Shown: positions 23,512 through 32,642 of the stretch, piece after piece
Numbering within the stretch: the stretch's first letter is position 1
How the letters are laid out: each line of letters starts with the position of its first letter
Assembly (NCBI GenBank): GCA_029860075.1
Contig: JAOUBX010000036.1
Coordinates: forward strand, 1-43,050
Direction: 5' to 3'
Source: Deltaproteobacteria bacterium
GTDB lineage: Bacteria; Desulfobacterota; JADFVX01
Length of the DNA stretch: 43,050 nt
Notes under the pieces: generated by a model
Databases searched by the model: none
Seen by the model: only the letters and a program-made list of their open reading frames with translations
Told to the model about the DNA's origin: nothing
Program-made: the position numbers and the translations under genes

Positions 23512-23688
23512 CTTTTCCTCCTTAAAAAATAATTGATAAACAAACTACCTACTAGCCTAAAATCTTAAATTATTGCAAATATTTCTTATATCCCCTCCCT
23601 TCGTTATTAAAAAAAGTGTCTATAAGCACGTAACTTTTGTATAAACAAAAGAACAATTCATGGCACAATCCTGCTTTCCGTGATGCGA

Positions 23689-23717
23689 ATTCTATGCTGA
23701 CTAAACCCCCTTGTCAA
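23689..23717 (-). promoter_or_regulatory. Sigma70-type promoter of nirS
   Basis: On the minus strand a perfect TTGACA (23712-23717) and TAGAAT (23689-23694) are 17 bp apart. The transcript would begin near 23682, giving a ~170-nt leader that contains an SD-like GGGAGGGGATA (23589-23602). The rest of the 354-bp gap to glpX holds an inverted repeat AAGGGTTA...TAACCCTT (23763-23799), possibly the end of the glpX transcript. No FNR/DNR-type site was recognised. Confidence 0.7.
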
Positions 23718-23865
23718 GAAAAAAAGGGATCTTTTTGTCTCTTTCTGAAACTCCTAGCCAATAAGGGTTAAGAGCCATAGTCCATAAGAACTAACCCTTC
23801 TTAACTACTCGCCGGCAACCAGGTATTGATAAAAAAGTCACAAACAAACTCAACAAGTCTATCAA

Positions 23866-24819
23866 TCAATATACGGGCTTACTTCTAAAGTGATGCGTCG
23901 CCTCAATAAAACGGGTCGTCATCGATTTGGAACGCATGACAACAGAATGGGTCACAGCCCCCCCCTTAAAAAAGCGAACACCCTGTAAATAATCACCATC
24001 CGTTACACCTGTTGCAGCAAACATGACATCACCTGACGCCAGTTCATCGATGGCATACACTTTATTTATATCGTCAATCCCCATCTTGGCCGCCCTGGCA
24101 ATTTCTTCGTTATTTCTCGGCTTTAACCGTCCCTGCATATCTCCGCCAATACACCTGAGGGCCGCAGCGGCAATAACCCCCTCGGGGGCGCCACCTGTTC
24201 CAATGAGCAAATCCACACCGGAACCCTCCTTGCAGGTGGCAATTGCCGCAGAAACGTCACCGTCACCAATCAGCTTTATCCTGGCGCCGCTTTCACGAAC
24301 TTCACTGATAATTTCAGCATGTCTCGGCCGATCAAGAATAATTACAGTCAGATCATCTACATTAACATCGAGCGCCCTGGCTACTTCAGTAAGATTTGTC
24401 GTAACAGTGGCATTAATATCAATGCATCCCTTCGCCCTGGGGCCAACGGCAATTTTTTCCATATACGTATCAGGCGCATGAAGAAACTTGCCTTCTTCTG
24501 CAAAGGCGATAACAGAAAGCGCATTATTACCGCCTGTAGCACAAATAGTCGTCCCTTCAAGCGGGTCCAGCGCGATATCAATTCGTGGGGATTTTCCCGA
24601 ACCCACTTCTTCGCCGATGTAAAGCATGGGGGCTTCATCACGCTCTCCCTCGCCGATAACAACCCTGCCGGCAAAAGGGATTGCATCAAAGGCCCTCCTC
24701 ATTGCATCAACTGCCGCCTGATCGGCAGCTTTTTCATCACCAAGTCCCATGAGTCTTGCGCTTGCAAGGGCCGCAGCTTCCGTAACCCTCACAGCTTCTA
24801 ATGCCAGATTTCTGTCCAT
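23866..24819 (-). CDS. glpX: Class II fructose-1,6-bisphosphatase
   Basis: A 317-residue GlpX-type enzyme that removes the 1-phosphate of fructose 1,6-bisphosphate in gluconeogenesis. Family motifs include VVIGEGERDEAPMLYIGE (metal and substrate site), DIALDPLEGTT and GTGGAPEGVIAAAALRCIGG. The length is normal. It lies 107 bp downstream of apgM in the same direction, a sensible pairing of two gluconeogenic enzymes, and with acs nearby fits growth on acetate. No own promoter is obvious. Confidence 0.95.
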   Translation of the reverse strand: MDRNLALEAVRVTEAAALASARLMGLGDEKAADQAAVDAMRRAFDAIPFAGRVVIGEGERDEAPMLYIGEEVGSGKSPRIDIALDPLEGTTICATGGNNALSVIAFAEEGKFLHAPDTYMEKIAVGPRAKGCIDINATVTTNLTEVARALDVNVDDLTVIILDRPRHAEIISEVRESGARIKLIGDGDVSAAIATCKEGSGVDLLIGTGGAPEGVIAAAALRCIGGDMQGRLKPRNNEEIARAAKMGIDDINKVYAIDELASGDVMFAATGVTDGDYLQGVRFFKGGAVTHSVVMRSKSMTTRFIEATHHFRSKPVY

Positions 24820-24926
24820 AATCCCCTCGTCTATTTTTTTTAGTAACTTTTAAATTTTCCTGCAAAATTATGTCAGGAAATTACTTTATTGAAGGTACTT
24901 TCGTGTACATACCACAAAGAACAGGT

Positions 24927-26138
24927 TTATCGGGCCAGAAAGTGATTCATAATATCACTCCCTTTTTTGATAAAAAATCCGCTTTTTTCAGCAGCCCTTT
25001 CATTATAGCCGGCCGGCGAACAAAACCCTCCATCAGTAGCCGGATAAATTGCACAAGGGACAGGGTCCGCCGTATGGGTTTTCAAAGAAATGGGCGTGGC
25101 ATGATCGGGCATAAGCAATACCCTGTAGTTCTTAAACTTCTTCAATCCTTCAAGAACAGTACCGACCACCTTTTCATCAAAATCTTCTATGGCCTTGATT
25201 TTATTTTCCAGGCTGCCACTATGGGCCGCTTCATCAGGCGCTTCCACATGGAGATAAACAAAATCCTTTGTTTCCAGTTCCTTCAGTGCATAAGAGGCTT
25301 TGGCAGCATAGTCCGTATCGATATATCCTGTTGCGCCGGGCACGTTTATAATATCCAGCCCGGCATAGACACCGATCCCCTTAAGCAGGTCCACTGCCGA
25401 AATAACGGAACCTGTCAAGCCGTAGCGACTCTGATAGTCGGGCATTTTAGGCTTCTTCCCCTGCCCCCAGAGCCAGATTGAATTGGCAGGCTTTTTGCCT
25501 TCTCTTACCCTTTTATGGTTGACCTCGCTTTTTTCAAGCACTTCCCGAGATCGTTTCATGAGATCGGAAATAGCTCCGGCCCCTTCTCCCGATGGAAAGT
25601 GAGGAAGAACAACCCTGTCGGAAATATCATGGGGAGGCGTCGTCTCCAGTCTGTCACTGCCACCCTTCCAGACAAGGAGGTGACGATAGCTGACGCCGGG
25701 GTGAAAGGTAAACTCTTCGCTGCCCAGCCCTTCCTGAAGCTCGGCAATAAGCCGGGAAGCCTCTTCAGTCGATATGTGGCCACCGCTAAAATCATCCATA
25801 ATAAGCCCCCCCATCCCCTCTACGAGAGTAACAAGGTTACAGCGGTATGCCACGTCATCCGGTTCGAGAGCGACACCCATGCTGGCCGCCTCAAGGGGAG
25901 ATCTTCCCGTATAGTATTTTGCCACTTCATAGCCAAAAACACTGAGATTTGCCACATCGCTTCCGGGAGGGAAACCGTCAGGAACGGTTTTAACCCGCCC
26001 AATCATCCCCTCGCCGGCTATAAAATCCATATTGGGTGTGCGGGCGTACTCAAGCGGCGTTTTTCCACCCAGGCTTTCTACAGGATAATCACTCATCCCG
26101 TCACCTAATAACACAATATATTTCAAAAGATTCTCCAC
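24927..26138 (-). CDS. apgM: 2,3-bisphosphoglycerate-independent phosphoglycerate mutase, archaeal type
   Basis: A 403-residue alkaline phosphatase-superfamily mutase interconverting 3- and 2-phosphoglycerate. The N-terminal YIVLLGDGMSDYP holds a metal Asp (D13), the phosphorylated Ser60 lies in PPGSDVANLS, and the C-terminal metal site reads LLMPDHATPISLKTHTADPVPCAIY. This ApgM type is usual in archaea and also common in deltaproteobacteria, and is distinct from GpmI (~510 residues). The start gives MENLLKYIVLLGDG with GGAG just upstream (inside the ATG context), and a promoter lies at 26168-26195. Confidence 0.95.
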   Translation of the reverse strand: MENLLKYIVLLGDGMSDYPVESLGGKTPLEYARTPNMDFIAGEGMIGRVKTVPDGFPPGSDVANLSVFGYEVAKYYTGRSPLEAASMGVALEPDDVAYRCNLVTLVEGMGGLIMDDFSGGHISTEEASRLIAELQEGLGSEEFTFHPGVSYRHLLVWKGGSDRLETTPPHDISDRVVLPHFPSGEGAGAISDLMKRSREVLEKSEVNHKRVREGKKPANSIWLWGQGKKPKMPDYQSRYGLTGSVISAVDLLKGIGVYAGLDIINVPGATGYIDTDYAAKASYALKELETKDFVYLHVEAPDEAAHSGSLENKIKAIEDFDEKVVGTVLEGLKKFKNYRVLLMPDHATPISLKTHTADPVPCAIYPATDGGFCSPAGYNERAAEKSGFFIKKGSDIMNHFLAR

Positions 26139-26167
26139 ATAAATTTCAGCTGATTTTTAAAGAAAAA

Positions 26168-26195
26168 AGTATACATTATTTAATCGATATATCAA
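26168..26195 (-). promoter_or_regulatory. Sigma70-type promoter of apgM
   Basis: On the minus strand TTGATA (26190-26195) and TATACT (26168-26173) have a 16-bp spacer, about 30 bp upstream of the apgM start. Confidence 0.6.
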
Positions 26196-26294
26196 GCCGA
26201 AAGCGTTTTTTCTCATAATATCGCATCGGCATGCAGGGGCATAGGAAGCAATTTTGCTATGGGCAACTGACAAAGCACGAAAAGGAGCAGAAGC

Positions 26295-26334
26295 AAAAAG
26301 GGCCGGCCTCAATATTGAGGCCGGCCCTTTTTAA
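26295..26334 (-). terminator. Perfect-palindrome terminator of purH
   Basis: GGGCCGGCCTCAATATTGAGGCCGGCCC, described as arms GGGCCGGCCTC and GAGGCCGGCCC around AATATT, is exactly symmetric and flanked by A5 and T5. It lies directly after the purH stop. It could act in both directions. Confidence 0.92.
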
Positions 26335-26336
26335 AA

Positions 26337-27896
26337 TCAATGTTTGAAATGCCTTATGCCGGTAAAAACCATGGCCATATTATGTTCATCGGCAGCAGCA
26401 ATGACCTCGTCATCCCTGATAGAGCCTCCCGGTTGAATAACGGCCGTAGCGCCGGCCTCCGCTGCGGCATCAATACCATCCCTGAAAGGGAAGAAGGCAT
26501 CAGAAGCCATCACCGTCCCCTTTACAGGCGATTGGGCCTTGGAAACGGCAATCTTTGATGAATCGACACGGCTCATCTGACCGGCGCCGACACCAACGGT
26601 CCTGTCTCCATGGGCATAGATAATGGCATTGGACTTGACATGCTTGCAAACCTTCCATGAGAAGTCCAGGGCCTTTAGCTCCTCTTCCGTCGGCTTTCGT
26701 TTGGAAACAACCTTTAGTTCTTCCAAATTAATCTTTGCCGTATCTCTCGTTTGCACCAGAAGCCCGCCGGTTACCTTCTTTAAATCGTAACCCAATTGAT
26801 GAAAGGGTGAAAGAAGGGGGATCTGGAGAAGGCGAAGGTTCTTTTTCTCCTTAAAAACATTCAACGCCTCATCATCATAGCCCGGTGCAATAACGGCTTC
26901 TACAAAGGTGGATGCAATTTCCCTGGCCGTTTCCACATTAACAATCCTGTTAAAACCGAGAACCCCGCCGAAAGCGGAAACAGGATCACAATCTCTTGCC
27001 CTCCTGTAGGCCTCAACGAGGTCTCCATGGGCAAGCGCAACACCACAGGGATTGTTATGCTTGATTATAACGGAAACAGGCTCTGAAAATTCCTTTGCAA
27101 TTTCAATGGCAGAATTCAGATCGGCAATGTTATTAAATGAAAGCTCCTTGCCCTGAAGCTGAAGCGCATTAGAAACACAAGGTTCCTCAATATCAGCTTC
27201 TTTATAAAAAGCAGCTGTCTGGTGAGGGTTCTCACCATAACGCATATCCTGTACCTTACTGTACTGCAGCGAAAGCACGTCGGGATATTCATTTTTTTCC
27301 CCGCCCTTTAATGAAGTCAGGTAATTGGTAATGGCTCCGTCATAAGCGGAAGTGTGCTGAAAAACCTTTTTAGCAAGATAAAAATTTGTGTCGCCGGAAA
27401 CCTTGCCGCCATTTTTCTTCATCTCCGAAATGACGCTTTCATAATCACCGGCATCGACAACAACTGAAACATCCTTATGGTTCTTCGCCGCAGATCTCAG
27501 CATGGTAGGCCCGCCGATATCGATATTTTCAATGGCCTCTTCAAAGGTGCACCCCTCTTTTGCAACGGTTTCCTCAAAGGGATAGAGATTGACGACGACC
27601 ATATCGATGGGCTCGATGCCATGTTCATTCATTTTTTCAACATGGGCGCTATTTTCTCTCTGCCCAAGCAATCCCCCGTGGATTTTAGGGTGCAAGGTCT
27701 TTACCCTGCCGTCAAGCATTTCAGGGTAACCGGTATAGTCGGCAACCTCCTTAACAGAAAGGCCATTTTCAGCTAATAGTTTTGCCGTGCCACCCGTTGA
27801 CAGGATCTCAACACCGAATTCTTCAAGTTTTTTTGCAAATTCCAGGATTCCACTCTTATCGGAGACACTGATAAGCGCTCTTTTAACCAAAGCCAT
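26337..27896 (-). CDS. purH: Bifunctional AICAR transformylase / IMP cyclohydrolase
   Basis: A 519-residue protein doing the last two steps of purine synthesis. The N-terminal cyclohydrolase domain begins [20 protein letters not shown] and contains STGGTAKLL and [16 protein letters not shown]. The transformylase domain has [13 protein letters not shown] [27 protein letters not shown] and [15 protein letters not shown]. Length and order are standard, ending GIRHFKH. The transcript appears to start at the promoter near 28108-28136, giving a leader of about 200 nt that contains a repeat element. Confidence 0.97.
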   Translation of the reverse strand: MALVKRALISVSDKSGILEFAKKLEEFGVEILSTGGTAKLLAENGLSVKEVADYTGYPEMLDGRVKTLHPKIHGGLLGQRENSAHVEKMNEHGIEPIDMVVVNLYPFEETVAKEGCTFEEAIENIDIGGPTMLRSAAKNHKDVSVVVDAGDYESVISEMKKNGGKVSGDTNFYLAKKVFQHTSAYDGAITNYLTSLKGGEKNEYPDVLSLQYSKVQDMRYGENPHQTAAFYKEADIEEPCVSNALQLQGKELSFNNIADLNSAIEIAKEFSEPVSVIIKHNNPCGVALAHGDLVEAYRRARDCDPVSAFGGVLGFNRIVNVETAREIASTFVEAVIAPGYDDEALNVFKEKKNLRLLQIPLLSPFHQLGYDLKKVTGGLLVQTRDTAKINLEELKVVSKRKPTEEELKALDFSWKVCKHVKSNAIIYAHGDRTVGVGAGQMSRVDSSKIAVSKAQSPVKGTVMASDAFFPFRDGIDAAAEAGATAVIQPGGSIRDDEVIAAADEHNMAMVFTGIRHFKH

Positions 27897-27921
27897 CTTT
27901 TACTCCTTAACTAGTTTTCAT

Positions 27922-28043
27922 CCGGAAAGGGTGCTTTTTCGCAATCTCTGCGTCAATCTTCAGATTTGCTTGTGCGACGTACAGCAGTACGACTCGGCGA
28001 AACCCTTGATTTCCTTGACCTTGCAAAAAATCCCTCCTTTCCG
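27922..28043. repeat. 122-bp imperfect inverted repeat element in the purH leader
   Basis: The ends CCGGAAAGG (27922-27930) and CCTTTCCG (28036-28043) are inverted copies. Partial matching continues inward (TTTTTCGCAA with TTGCAAAAAA) to a central hairpin CGTAC-AGCA-GTACG. No coding sequence is evident. It resembles a dispersed palindromic repeat or decayed MITE. It lies between the purH promoter and start codon, so it would be transcribed as a large structured leader. Confidence 0.6.
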
Positions 28044-28107
28044 AATTGAAAACATAGTTTGATTTATTATAGTTTCTGGATGAACACTAACTATATAATG
28101 AGGCGCT

Positions 28108-28136
28108 ATAATAGCCAAAAAGGGGCAAACTGTCAA
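28108..28136 (-). promoter_or_regulatory. Strong sigma70-type promoter of purH
   Basis: On the minus strand TTGACA (28131-28136) and TATTAT (28108-28113) are 17 bp apart, downstream of the diguanylate cyclase gene stop. Together with 28044-28107 and the repeat it explains the 330-bp gap upstream of purH. Confidence 0.72.
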
Positions 28137-28226
28137 TAAAAGTAAGGAATAAAGAGGCTTTACCGGGCGCCATTATTCATGGCTGCCGATTTTTTTCATA
28201 TTTATTGAATGGTTATGGAAGAGAGG

Positions 28227-29654
28227 TCAGTCCGACTTGAGGTGAGCAGCATCAAAAACCCGGTCTTTACCGAGTTCCTTGGCCATGTACATGGCATTAT
28301 CGACAACCTGCATCAGTTGATCGGGAGAATTGACAGATTCCTTATCATAAAGGGCAACACCGACGCTGACGGTCACCCTTCCCCCTTCGACAAAAGGGTA
28401 AGAGTGCTCCCTGATCATTGAGTGAAGCCTCCTTGCCATATCCATAGCGCCGCATATACTCGTTTCAGGCAGGAGAACAGCAAATTCCTCACCGCCATAA
28501 CGGGCGGCAATGTCACTTTCGCGAACAACCTCCCTGACAAAAAGGCCAACACTACGCAATACTTCATCACCGGCACGATGGCCGTAGACATCGTTTATCT
28601 TCTTGAAATTATCGAGATCCATAAAGATACAGCTAAGGTCATGTTCATAACGGCGGGCCCTGGAAAACTCTTCTTCCAGCCGGTCATAAAAGTACCGGTG
28701 ATTAAAAAGGCCCGTCAGGCCATCGGTAATGGCCATGCGCTCCAGGTGAAATTGCGCTGTTTTCATTGATTCAAAAAGAATGGCATTTTCCAGGGCATTG
28801 GCAGAAATATTGGCCATGAGTTGGCATAGCTTGACGGCACGATCGCTGATACCGTTGACCAATGGAGACGCAGTACGCAGAAAAAAGGTGCCTATAATAT
28901 TCTCTTTCCTGATCATGGGAACAACGATAATGGAATTAAAGTCAAGAGGTTCTACCAGGTGCTTAACAGGCGCCATAATGGGATCACTCTTGATATTGTT
29001 GACAACAACGGTCTTCCTCGTTTCAAGCGCCTTTCTTATTTCAGGATACTTGTCGAGATCGATACGGATTTCTTTGTCAGCCATGAGGTCATTGCTCGCC
29101 TTAACGACAGTCTCATTATTGCTGTTCAGGCTGACGATGGAACATCTGGCCACATCAATGACATCGGCAACCTTATCGACAATATAACGAAGAATTTTTC
29201 TGGGGTTCCGGGAAACGGAAATGGTCTCTGAAAGTTCAAGAAGCAAAACCAGGTCTTTCTGGTCGAGATTGGTATAATAACCTTTTGTCCGTAAGTGTGA
29301 TTCTATTCTGGCAAGAACTTCCGGCGGGTGAACAGGCTTGGAAAGATAATCATCGGCGCCGGCATTGAGACCTTCCACAATATCATTGGTTCCGCTCCTG
29401 GACGTAAGTATAATGAGAGGAATGTTGCGGGTTGCAAAGTCATCCTTCAACTCCCTGCAGATTTCTATACCGCTTTTCCCCGGCATTTCCACATCGAGAA
29501 TAATAAGGTCGGGCAAACGCTCCCTTGCTGTAATTACGGCCTGCTTACCGTCTGAAGATTCAACAACGGTATACCTCTCTTTCAGGATATCGGTCATTAT
29601 CTGGCGAAAAAAAGGTTCGTCATCAACAACAAGAATCATTTTTTTATCGCTCAT
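28227..29654 (-). CDS. Response regulator diguanylate cyclase (REC-GAF-GGDEF)
   Basis: A 475-residue cytoplasmic signalling protein making cyclic di-GMP. The receiver domain (1-120) has the acidic pocket VVDDE, phospho-acceptor Asp54 in IILDVEMPG and Lys in LSKPVHPPE. A GAF-like domain covers about 135-295. The C-terminal cyclase has GLFNHRYF, FMDLDNFKKIND and an intact GGEEF (387-391), with the inhibitory I-site RESD (378-381) five residues before it, so it should be active and feedback-controlled. No histidine kinase is adjacent. It faces away from xerC/D across a 154-bp divergent region. Confidence 0.94.
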   Translation of the reverse strand: MSDKKMILVVDDEPFFRQIMTDILKERYTVVESSDGKQAVITARERLPDLIILDVEMPGKSGIEICRELKDDFATRNIPLIILTSRSGTNDIVEGLNAGADDYLSKPVHPPEVLARIESHLRTKGYYTNLDQKDLVLLLELSETISVSRNPRKILRYIVDKVADVIDVARCSIVSLNSNNETVVKASNDLMADKEIRIDLDKYPEIRKALETRKTVVVNNIKSDPIMAPVKHLVEPLDFNSIIVVPMIRKENIIGTFFLRTASPLVNGISDRAVKLCQLMANISANALENAILFESMKTAQFHLERMAITDGLTGLFNHRYFYDRLEEEFSRARRYEHDLSCIFMDLDNFKKINDVYGHRAGDEVLRSVGLFVREVVRESDIAARYGGEEFAVLLPETSICGAMDMARRLHSMIREHSYPFVEGGRVTVSVGVALYDKESVNSPDQLMQVVDNAMYMAKELGKDRVFDAAHLKSD

Positions 29655-29750
29655 GGCAGCAATCTTTACTAAAATTAAAGCGCTTGTCTAAGTAATTTAT
29701 TATTAACATAATATCATACATTAAGCACGCCTGTTACATGAAGAGTATTT

Positions 29751-29800
29751 TTGTTGGATTATTTCGTCATTTATGTTATTAAATTGTTAACTTACGTCAA
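29751..29800. promoter_or_regulatory. Overlapping divergent weak promoters for xerC/D and the diguanylate cyclase
   Basis: On the plus strand TTGTTG (29751-29756) and TGTTAT (29774-29779) have a 17-bp spacer and face xerC/D. On the minus strand TTGACG (29795-29800) and TAACAT (29773-29778) have a 16-bp spacer and face the cyclase. Their -10 boxes overlap, so they could not be used at once on one molecule. All boxes but one are weak matches. Confidence 0.4.
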
Positions 29801-29808
29801 GAAAACAT

Positions 29809-30699
29809 ATGGCTATCGAGAAATACATAGAGCGTTTTACAAAACACTTGAAATATGAGAAAAATTTCTCTCATCATACCATAAGAAATTATTTAAGCGA
29901 TCTTGACCAGTACAATAATTACCTGAATGATGAGGGCCTTGAAATAGATATGGACCCTCTTGCAATAAGAAGGTACCTGGCCCTTCTTCAGAAAAAAAAC
30001 ACAAAAAGCTCTACAGGCAGGAAGCTGGCCGCTATTAAATGTTTTTACCGGTATCTCTCAAGAGAAGAGATTATAGAAACAAGCCCCTTTGAAGGAATTG
30101 CCACCCCCAGGGCTGAAAAGAAACTACCCGGCTTTTTTTCAGTCGATGACATTTTCAGGCTAATGGATGCGCCCCGTTCTGAAAAGCCGCTCGTTGTGAG
30201 AGACAGGGCCATTCTTGAACTTATATACGCTTCAGGTTTAAGGGCCGAAGAACTTGTCCGCCTTGACATCTGCAATATAGACATGGCCGCCGGGATGATT
30301 AAAGTCATTGGGAAGGGAAATAAAGAAAGGCGCCTCCCTGTGGGAGGCAAAGCGCTTGAAGCGATTAATGCCTACTGCGAATCAAGAATTGCAGGTGGCG
30401 GGGACGCAAAAAACGGCCCCCTCTTTCTAAACTACCGGGGGGAGAGACTTACCACCCGAAGTATTGCAAGAATTGTAAAAAAATATTTACTAAAGGCAGG
30501 AATCCCGGGCAACGGAAGTCCTCATACATTAAGACACTCCTTTGCCACCCACCTTCTCGATGCAGGTGCCGATCTCAGGGGAATCCAGGAGTTGTTAGGC
30601 CATTCCAGCCTGTCGACGACGCAAAAGTATACCCATATAACGACAGACAAATTGATGGAAGTTTACGACAAGGCCCACCCAAGGGCCAAAAAATCTTGA
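29809..30699 (+). CDS. Tyrosine recombinase XerC/XerD
   Basis: A 296-residue site-specific recombinase of the size and layout of XerC/XerD, which resolve chromosome dimers at dif. The N-terminal SAM-like domain (KHLKYEKNFSHHTIRNYLSDL) is followed by the catalytic domain with R145 (ASGLRAEEL), K169 (GKGNKERR), H239 and R242 (HTLRHSF), H265 (LGHSSL) and nucleophile Y274. All are intact. It starts the hslV-glmU-glmS run, 24 bp upstream of hslV, as often seen for xerC next to hslV in bacteria, so a housekeeping role is more likely than a phage integrase. The sequence alone does not separate XerC from XerD. Confidence 0.92.
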   Translation: MAIEKYIERFTKHLKYEKNFSHHTIRNYLSDLDQYNNYLNDEGLEIDMDPLAIRRYLALLQKKNTKSSTGRKLAAIKCFYRYLSREEIIETSPFEGIATPRAEKKLPGFFSVDDIFRLMDAPRSEKPLVVRDRAILELIYASGLRAEELVRLDICNIDMAAGMIKVIGKGNKERRLPVGGKALEAINAYCESRIAGGGDAKNGPLFLNYRGERLTTRSIARIVKKYLLKAGIPGNGSPHTLRHSFATHLLDAGADLRGIQELLGHSSLSTTQKYTHITTDKLMEVYDKAHPRAKKS

Positions 30700-30723
30700 T
30701 TTTTAGACACAGGACCACAGAAA

Positions 30724-31251
30724 ATGATTAGAGGAACAACAATTGTCGCCGTAAGAAAAGACGGCAAGGTAGCCGTCGCCGGTGACGGACAGGTTACGAC
30801 AGGCAGCACAGTCATGAAACACAAGGCGAGAAAAGTAAGAAGACTCTACAAGGATGCCGTTATTGCCGGTTTTGCAGGCGCTACGGCCGATGCATTTACA
30901 CTCTTCGAACTGTTTGAAGCAAAGCTTGAACAGCATAACGGCAATATTACGCGTTCCGCCGTCGAGCTGGCAAAAGACTGGCGTACCGACAAAATGCTCA
31001 GACGGCTGGAAGCGCTCATGATCGTTGCCGACGAATCCCATACCTTTATTATATCGGGAAACGGTGACGTTATCGAACCCGATGACGGTATTGCGGCTAT
31101 CGGATCAGGTGGTTCTTTCGCCCTTGCAGCAGCGAGAGCATTGCTCAAGCATTCAGAGCTTCCCGCAAATGAAATCGCTCATGAAGCAATGAACATAGCG
31201 GCAGAAATCTGTGTTTATACAAACAATAACATTGTCATGGAAGAATTATAG
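30724..31251 (+). CDS. hslV: ATP-dependent protease subunit HslV
   Basis: A 175-residue proteasome-like peptidase. The sequence [25 protein letters not shown] fits the family; removal of the first residues would expose the catalytic Thr of the GTTI motif (Thr5). [14 protein letters not shown] and the C-terminal NNIVMEEL are also typical. HslV forms a double hexamer that needs the HslU ATPase, which is usually the next gene. Here glmU follows after 8 bp and hslU is absent from the window, so it must be elsewhere. Confidence 0.97.
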   Translation: MIRGTTIVAVRKDGKVAVAGDGQVTTGSTVMKHKARKVRRLYKDAVIAGFAGATADAFTLFELFEAKLEQHNGNITRSAVELAKDWRTDKMLRRLEALMIVADESHTFIISGNGDVIEPDDGIAAIGSGGSFALAAARALLKHSELPANEIAHEAMNIAAEICVYTNNNIVMEEL

Positions 31252-31259
31252 AGGGGGAA

Positions 31260-32639
31260 ATGATTTTTACCACTATTATACTTGCCGCAGGCAAAGGGAC
31301 GAGAATGAAGTCGGAACTGCCCAAGGTTCTGCATCCCCTCTGCGGAAAAGCAATGATCCATTATCCCGTCGATGCGGCAAGAGAAGCGGGCTCGGAAAAA
31401 ATAGTAACCGTCATAGGTCACGGCGCCGATTCAGTTAAAGAAAAGCTGGCTCTTAAGGACATGGCTTTTGTCGTCCAGGAAGAACAACTCGGAACAGGAC
31501 ATGCCGTCATGGTCTGCAAAGACTCTGTTCAAGACAAGTCCATCCCCGTGGTTATCCTTTGCGGCGATGCTCCGCTCATACAATCAACGACTATTACAGG
31601 GCTCGTTAAAAGTCACCTGGACAATAAGAACAGCGTCACCGTTCTCACGGCGGACATGGAAAATCCACAGGGTTATGGCCGCATTATCAAGGATGGGTCA
31701 GAAATCCTCAGAATTGTCGAGGAAAAGGACGCCTCCCACGAAGAAAAGTGCATTTGCGAAATCAACAGCGGTGTTTACTGTGTCGATGGCGAATTCCTCT
31801 TTAAGACCCTGGAAAGTGTGGGAAAAGATAATGCTCAGGGGGAGTACTATCTTACCGATATCATAAAAATAGGGAGCGAGGCAGGCAAAAAAGTGGGCTG
31901 GTCGAAAATAACAGACAGCAGTGAAACAATGGGAATTAACAGCCGCAAGGAACTGGCCGAGGCAGGCGCTATCATGAGAAGAAGAATAACAGATGACCTT
32001 ATGGCTGCGGGAGTAACTATTATCGATCCGGAATGCACTTACATTGATGGTACGGTTCAAGTGGGAAGAGACTCGACAATCTATCCCCAGGTGAGACTGG
32101 AAGGAAAAACTCTGGTCGGTGAAAACTGCGCCATAGAATCAGGCGCCGTCATCAAGGATTCGCACGTAGGAAACGATACTCACATAAAACCCTACTGCGT
32201 TATTACCGATTCAAGGCTGGGAGAAAAGACGGCCATTGGCCCTTTCGCCCATATAAGGCCGGCAAGTATCATCAGTGAGGGTGGTAAAGTCGGTAATTTT
32301 GTGGAAATTAAAAAAGCGACCATCGGTAAGGGGAGCAAAGTAAATCACCTTACCTATGTCGGTGATGCCGACGTTGGCCAGGGTGTAAACATAGGGGCCG
32401 GCACCATTACCTGCAATTACGATGGATACCGTAAGTTCAAAACGGTTATAGAAGACGGCGCCTTCATTGGAAGCGGCACAAACCTGGTGGCTCCGGTCAC
32501 AATCGGCAAAGGGTCGGTAATAGGCGCCGGATCAACTATTACAAAAACGGTTCCTCCGGCCTCTCTGTCTCTCACACGCCCCGAACAAAGATGTATAAAA
32601 GGGTGGCCCGAAAAGAGAAGAAAAGAGAGGGGGGAGTAA
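31260..32639 (+). CDS. glmU: Bifunctional GlmU (GlcN-1-P acetyltransferase / UDP-GlcNAc pyrophosphorylase)
   Basis: A 459-residue enzyme making UDP-GlcNAc for peptidoglycan and LPS. The N-terminal uridyltransferase has LAAGKGTRMKSELPKVLHPL and QLGTGHAV. The C-terminal left-handed beta-helix is seen as hexapeptide repeats (IGPFAHIRP, NFVEIKKATIG, YVGDADVG) with the acetyl-transfer region AGTITCNYDGYRK. GAGGGG upstream supports the ATG. It precedes glmS by 3 bp, placing consecutive amino-sugar steps together. Confidence 0.97.
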   Translation: MIFTTIILAAGKGTRMKSELPKVLHPLCGKAMIHYPVDAAREAGSEKIVTVIGHGADSVKEKLALKDMAFVVQEEQLGTGHAVMVCKDSVQDKSIPVVILCGDAPLIQSTTITGLVKSHLDNKNSVTVLTADMENPQGYGRIIKDGSEILRIVEEKDASHEEKCICEINSGVYCVDGEFLFKTLESVGKDNAQGEYYLTDIIKIGSEAGKKVGWSKITDSSETMGINSRKELAEAGAIMRRRITDDLMAAGVTIIDPECTYIDGTVQVGRDSTIYPQVRLEGKTLVGENCAIESGAVIKDSHVGNDTHIKPYCVITDSRLGEKTAIGPFAHIRPASIISEGGKVGNFVEIKKATIGKGSKVNHLTYVGDADVGQGVNIGAGTITCNYDGYRKFKTVIEDGAFIGSGTNLVAPVTIGKGSVIGAGSTITKTVPPASLSLTRPEQRCIKGWPEKRRKERGE

Positions 32640-32642
32640 AAG

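Noticed and set aside
23661..23676. Sigma54-like TGGCAC-N5-TGC on the plus strand near nirS
   Set aside because: The GG to GC spacing is nine rather than ten bases and the element points away from nirS with no plus-strand gene downstream.
24870..25481. 203-codon plus-strand frame over apgM
   Set aside because: Shadow of apgM; no domain, no ribosome site, and apgM is complete with all active-site motifs.
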